Source: Pseudomonadota bacterium
GTDB taxonomy: Bacteria; Pseudomonadota; Alphaproteobacteria; Rhizobiales; Rhizobiaceae
Reading direction: 5' to 3'
Assembly (NCBI GenBank): GCA_023435335.1
Contig: JAEYRU010000169.1
Coordinates: 1 to 5,697 of the forward strand
DNA length: 5,697 nt
Each line of letters starts with the position of its first letter. The first letter of the stretch is position 1. The notes below the pieces were generated by a model. It was not told the origin of the DNA. It saw only the letters and a program-made list of their open reading frames with translations, and searched no databases. Of this stretch, positions 4,719 through 5,697 are shown in pieces. A program made the position numbers and the translations under genes.

Positions 4719-5697
4719 GGATACGCCCCTTGATCTGGTCGGCGATATAGAGAGCCACCGCCTGGATTGTAGACGTCGGGTTGACCCCGCCGGAGGTGAC
4801 GAAGACGCTGCCGTCGACGATGAAAAGGTTCCTTACGTCGTGGCTGCGGCCCCACTCGTTGACGACCGACTTCTTGGGATCAGTGCCCATGCGCGCGGTG
4901 CCCAGCAAGTGCCATCCGGCATAGGAGAGCGGCGAACGGGTGACGATGTCGCTTGCGCCGGCGGCCCGGAGGATCTCAACGCCCCGGGCTACCGAATGGT
5001 CCAACATTTTCTGCGTGTTGTCGCTGATGCGATAGCTGATCTTCGGTGCCGGAATGCCGTCCCGATCCCGCAGGTGAGGATCAAGAGTGACGCGGTTGAT
5101 CTCCTCGGGCAGATCTTCGCAGATCGAGACCATGCCGGCCTGATGGTCGAAGAGACTTCGGAATGCCTGATGGTGTCCCTCGCCCCATGGCAGAAGGCCG
5201 TCGACCAAGCCGTTGATCGCGGTTGCGACGGGCCCGCCCCCCCTTGTGAACTGGTAGCAGTACCCGCGGACGAAGCCGCGCGCCGGGTCCGTCTCGTAGA
5301 ACTGCATGCTCCACATGAAGACCCGGGACCCACGATAGCCGTCGAGCGGCCGGTCGAAACGGCCGCGCACCAGCGCATAGGGGTGGAGCATAAGGTTACG
5401 GCCCACCTGTCCGCTCGAATTCGCAAGGCCGTCGGGAAAGCGCTCCGAAGCGGAATTCAGCAGGATGCGCGGCGTGCCGATGCCGTTGCACGCCATGATG
5501 ACGATCTCTGCCGGCTGGAAAACCTCCTCGCCGTTGGCATCGAAGTACCACACTCCAGTCGCCATGCGATCTTGGTTGGTTTCGATGCGGCTGACGCGGC
5601 AACGCGTGCGCACTTCGACGCGGGCCCGCAAGGCCTCCTGCCAGTAGGTGATGTCTGTGGACGCCTTGGCGCCCTGTGCGCAACCGTAGCCGCAATG
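4702..5697 (-). CDS. GMC-family FAD-dependent oxidoreductase, C-terminal part, runs off right edge
   Basis: The frame is open from the right edge to a TAG stop at 4704-4702, giving 331 residues; the N-terminal FAD-binding GxGxxG region lies outside. Visible features, numbered from the edge: HCGYGCAQGAKAS (1-13), the CG.GC..GAK signature of gluconate/sorbitol-dehydrogenase-like GMC proteins; ACNGIGTPRILLNS (69-82), the second GMC signature region; VGRNLMLHP (98-106), typical of FAD contacts; and the C-terminal domain with GWHLLGTARMGTDP (261-274), in which His263 is the likely catalytic base, and GGVNPTSTIQA (303-313), in which Asn306 is its expected partner. It probably oxidises a primary or secondary alcohol by hydride transfer to FAD. 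Pairing with a subunit-3 protein suggests electrons pass to a respiratory carrier rather than to oxygen. The substrate is unknown; the neighbourhood suggests an aromatic or side-chain alcohol, but sugar-type substrates are not excluded. Confidence 0.82.
   Translation of the reverse strand, partial: HCGYGCAQGAKASTDITYWQEALRARVEVRTRCRVSRIETNQDRMATGVWYFDANGEEVFQPAEIVIMACNGIGTPRILLNSASERFPDGLANSSGQVGRNLMLHPYALVRGRFDRPLDGYRGSRVFMWSMQFYETDPARGFVRGYCYQFTRGGGPVATAINGLVDGLLPWGEGHHQAFRSLFDHQAGMVSICEDLPEEINRVTLDPHLRDRDGIPAPKISYRISDNTQKMLDHSVARGVEILRAAGASDIVTRSPLSYAGWHLLGTARMGTDPKKSVVNEWGRSHDVRNLFIVDGSVFVTSGGVNPTSTIQAVALYIADQIKGRIHDLFD

Noticed and set aside
4702..5631. GMC protein starting at an internal TTG (5631)
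   Set aside because: The frame stays open to the window edge and the extra residues carry the HCGYGC...GAK family signature, so the gene is simply cut by the edge.

Overview
The window is GC-rich DNA, probably from an alphaproteobacterium of the sphingomonad or rhizobial kind. That placement rests on the gene families and base composition, not on a marker gene. It looks like part of a locus for breaking down methoxylated, lignin-type aromatic compounds, with methyl groups passed to tetrahydrofolate (THF).

Layout from left to right. (1) Positions 1-344, minus strand: the N-terminal third of a methylenetetrahydrofolate reductase (MetF) that runs off the left edge. (2) Positions 345-620: a divergent promoter region with three copies of a TGyATACA element. 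(3) Positions 621-2423, plus strand: an AMP-forming aryl-CoA ligase of the feruloyl-CoA synthase type (Fcs). (4) Positions 2424-2516: a short convergent gap holding a strong hairpin terminator. (5) Positions 2517-3929, minus strand: a LigM/DesA-type THF-dependent aryl O-demethylase that keeps the active-site residues I recall for LigM. (6) Positions 3930-4232: a regulatory gap with two more TGTATACA elements and several inverted repeats. (7) Positions 4233-4718 and 4702-5697, minus strand: two overlapping genes, a small protein of the gluconate 2-dehydrogenase subunit 3 family and the C-terminal part of a GMC-family flavin oxidoreductase that runs off the right edge.

Likely joint function (inference): the GMC/subunit-3 pair oxidises an alcohol, possibly an aryl or aryl-side-chain alcohol. 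Fcs activates an aryl acid such as ferulate as its CoA thioester. The LigM homologue removes the aromatic O-methyl group onto THF. MetF returns the resulting 5-methyl-THF to the one-carbon pool by oxidation. No enoyl-CoA hydratase/aldolase, ring-cleavage dioxygenase, formyl-THF synthetase or regulator gene lies inside the window.

The most striking non-coding feature is the palindrome TGTATACA (three exact copies plus two TGCATACA variants). All five copies I found lie in the two intergenic promoter regions, which suggests that a single regulator outside the window controls metF, fcs and the O-demethylase gene together.
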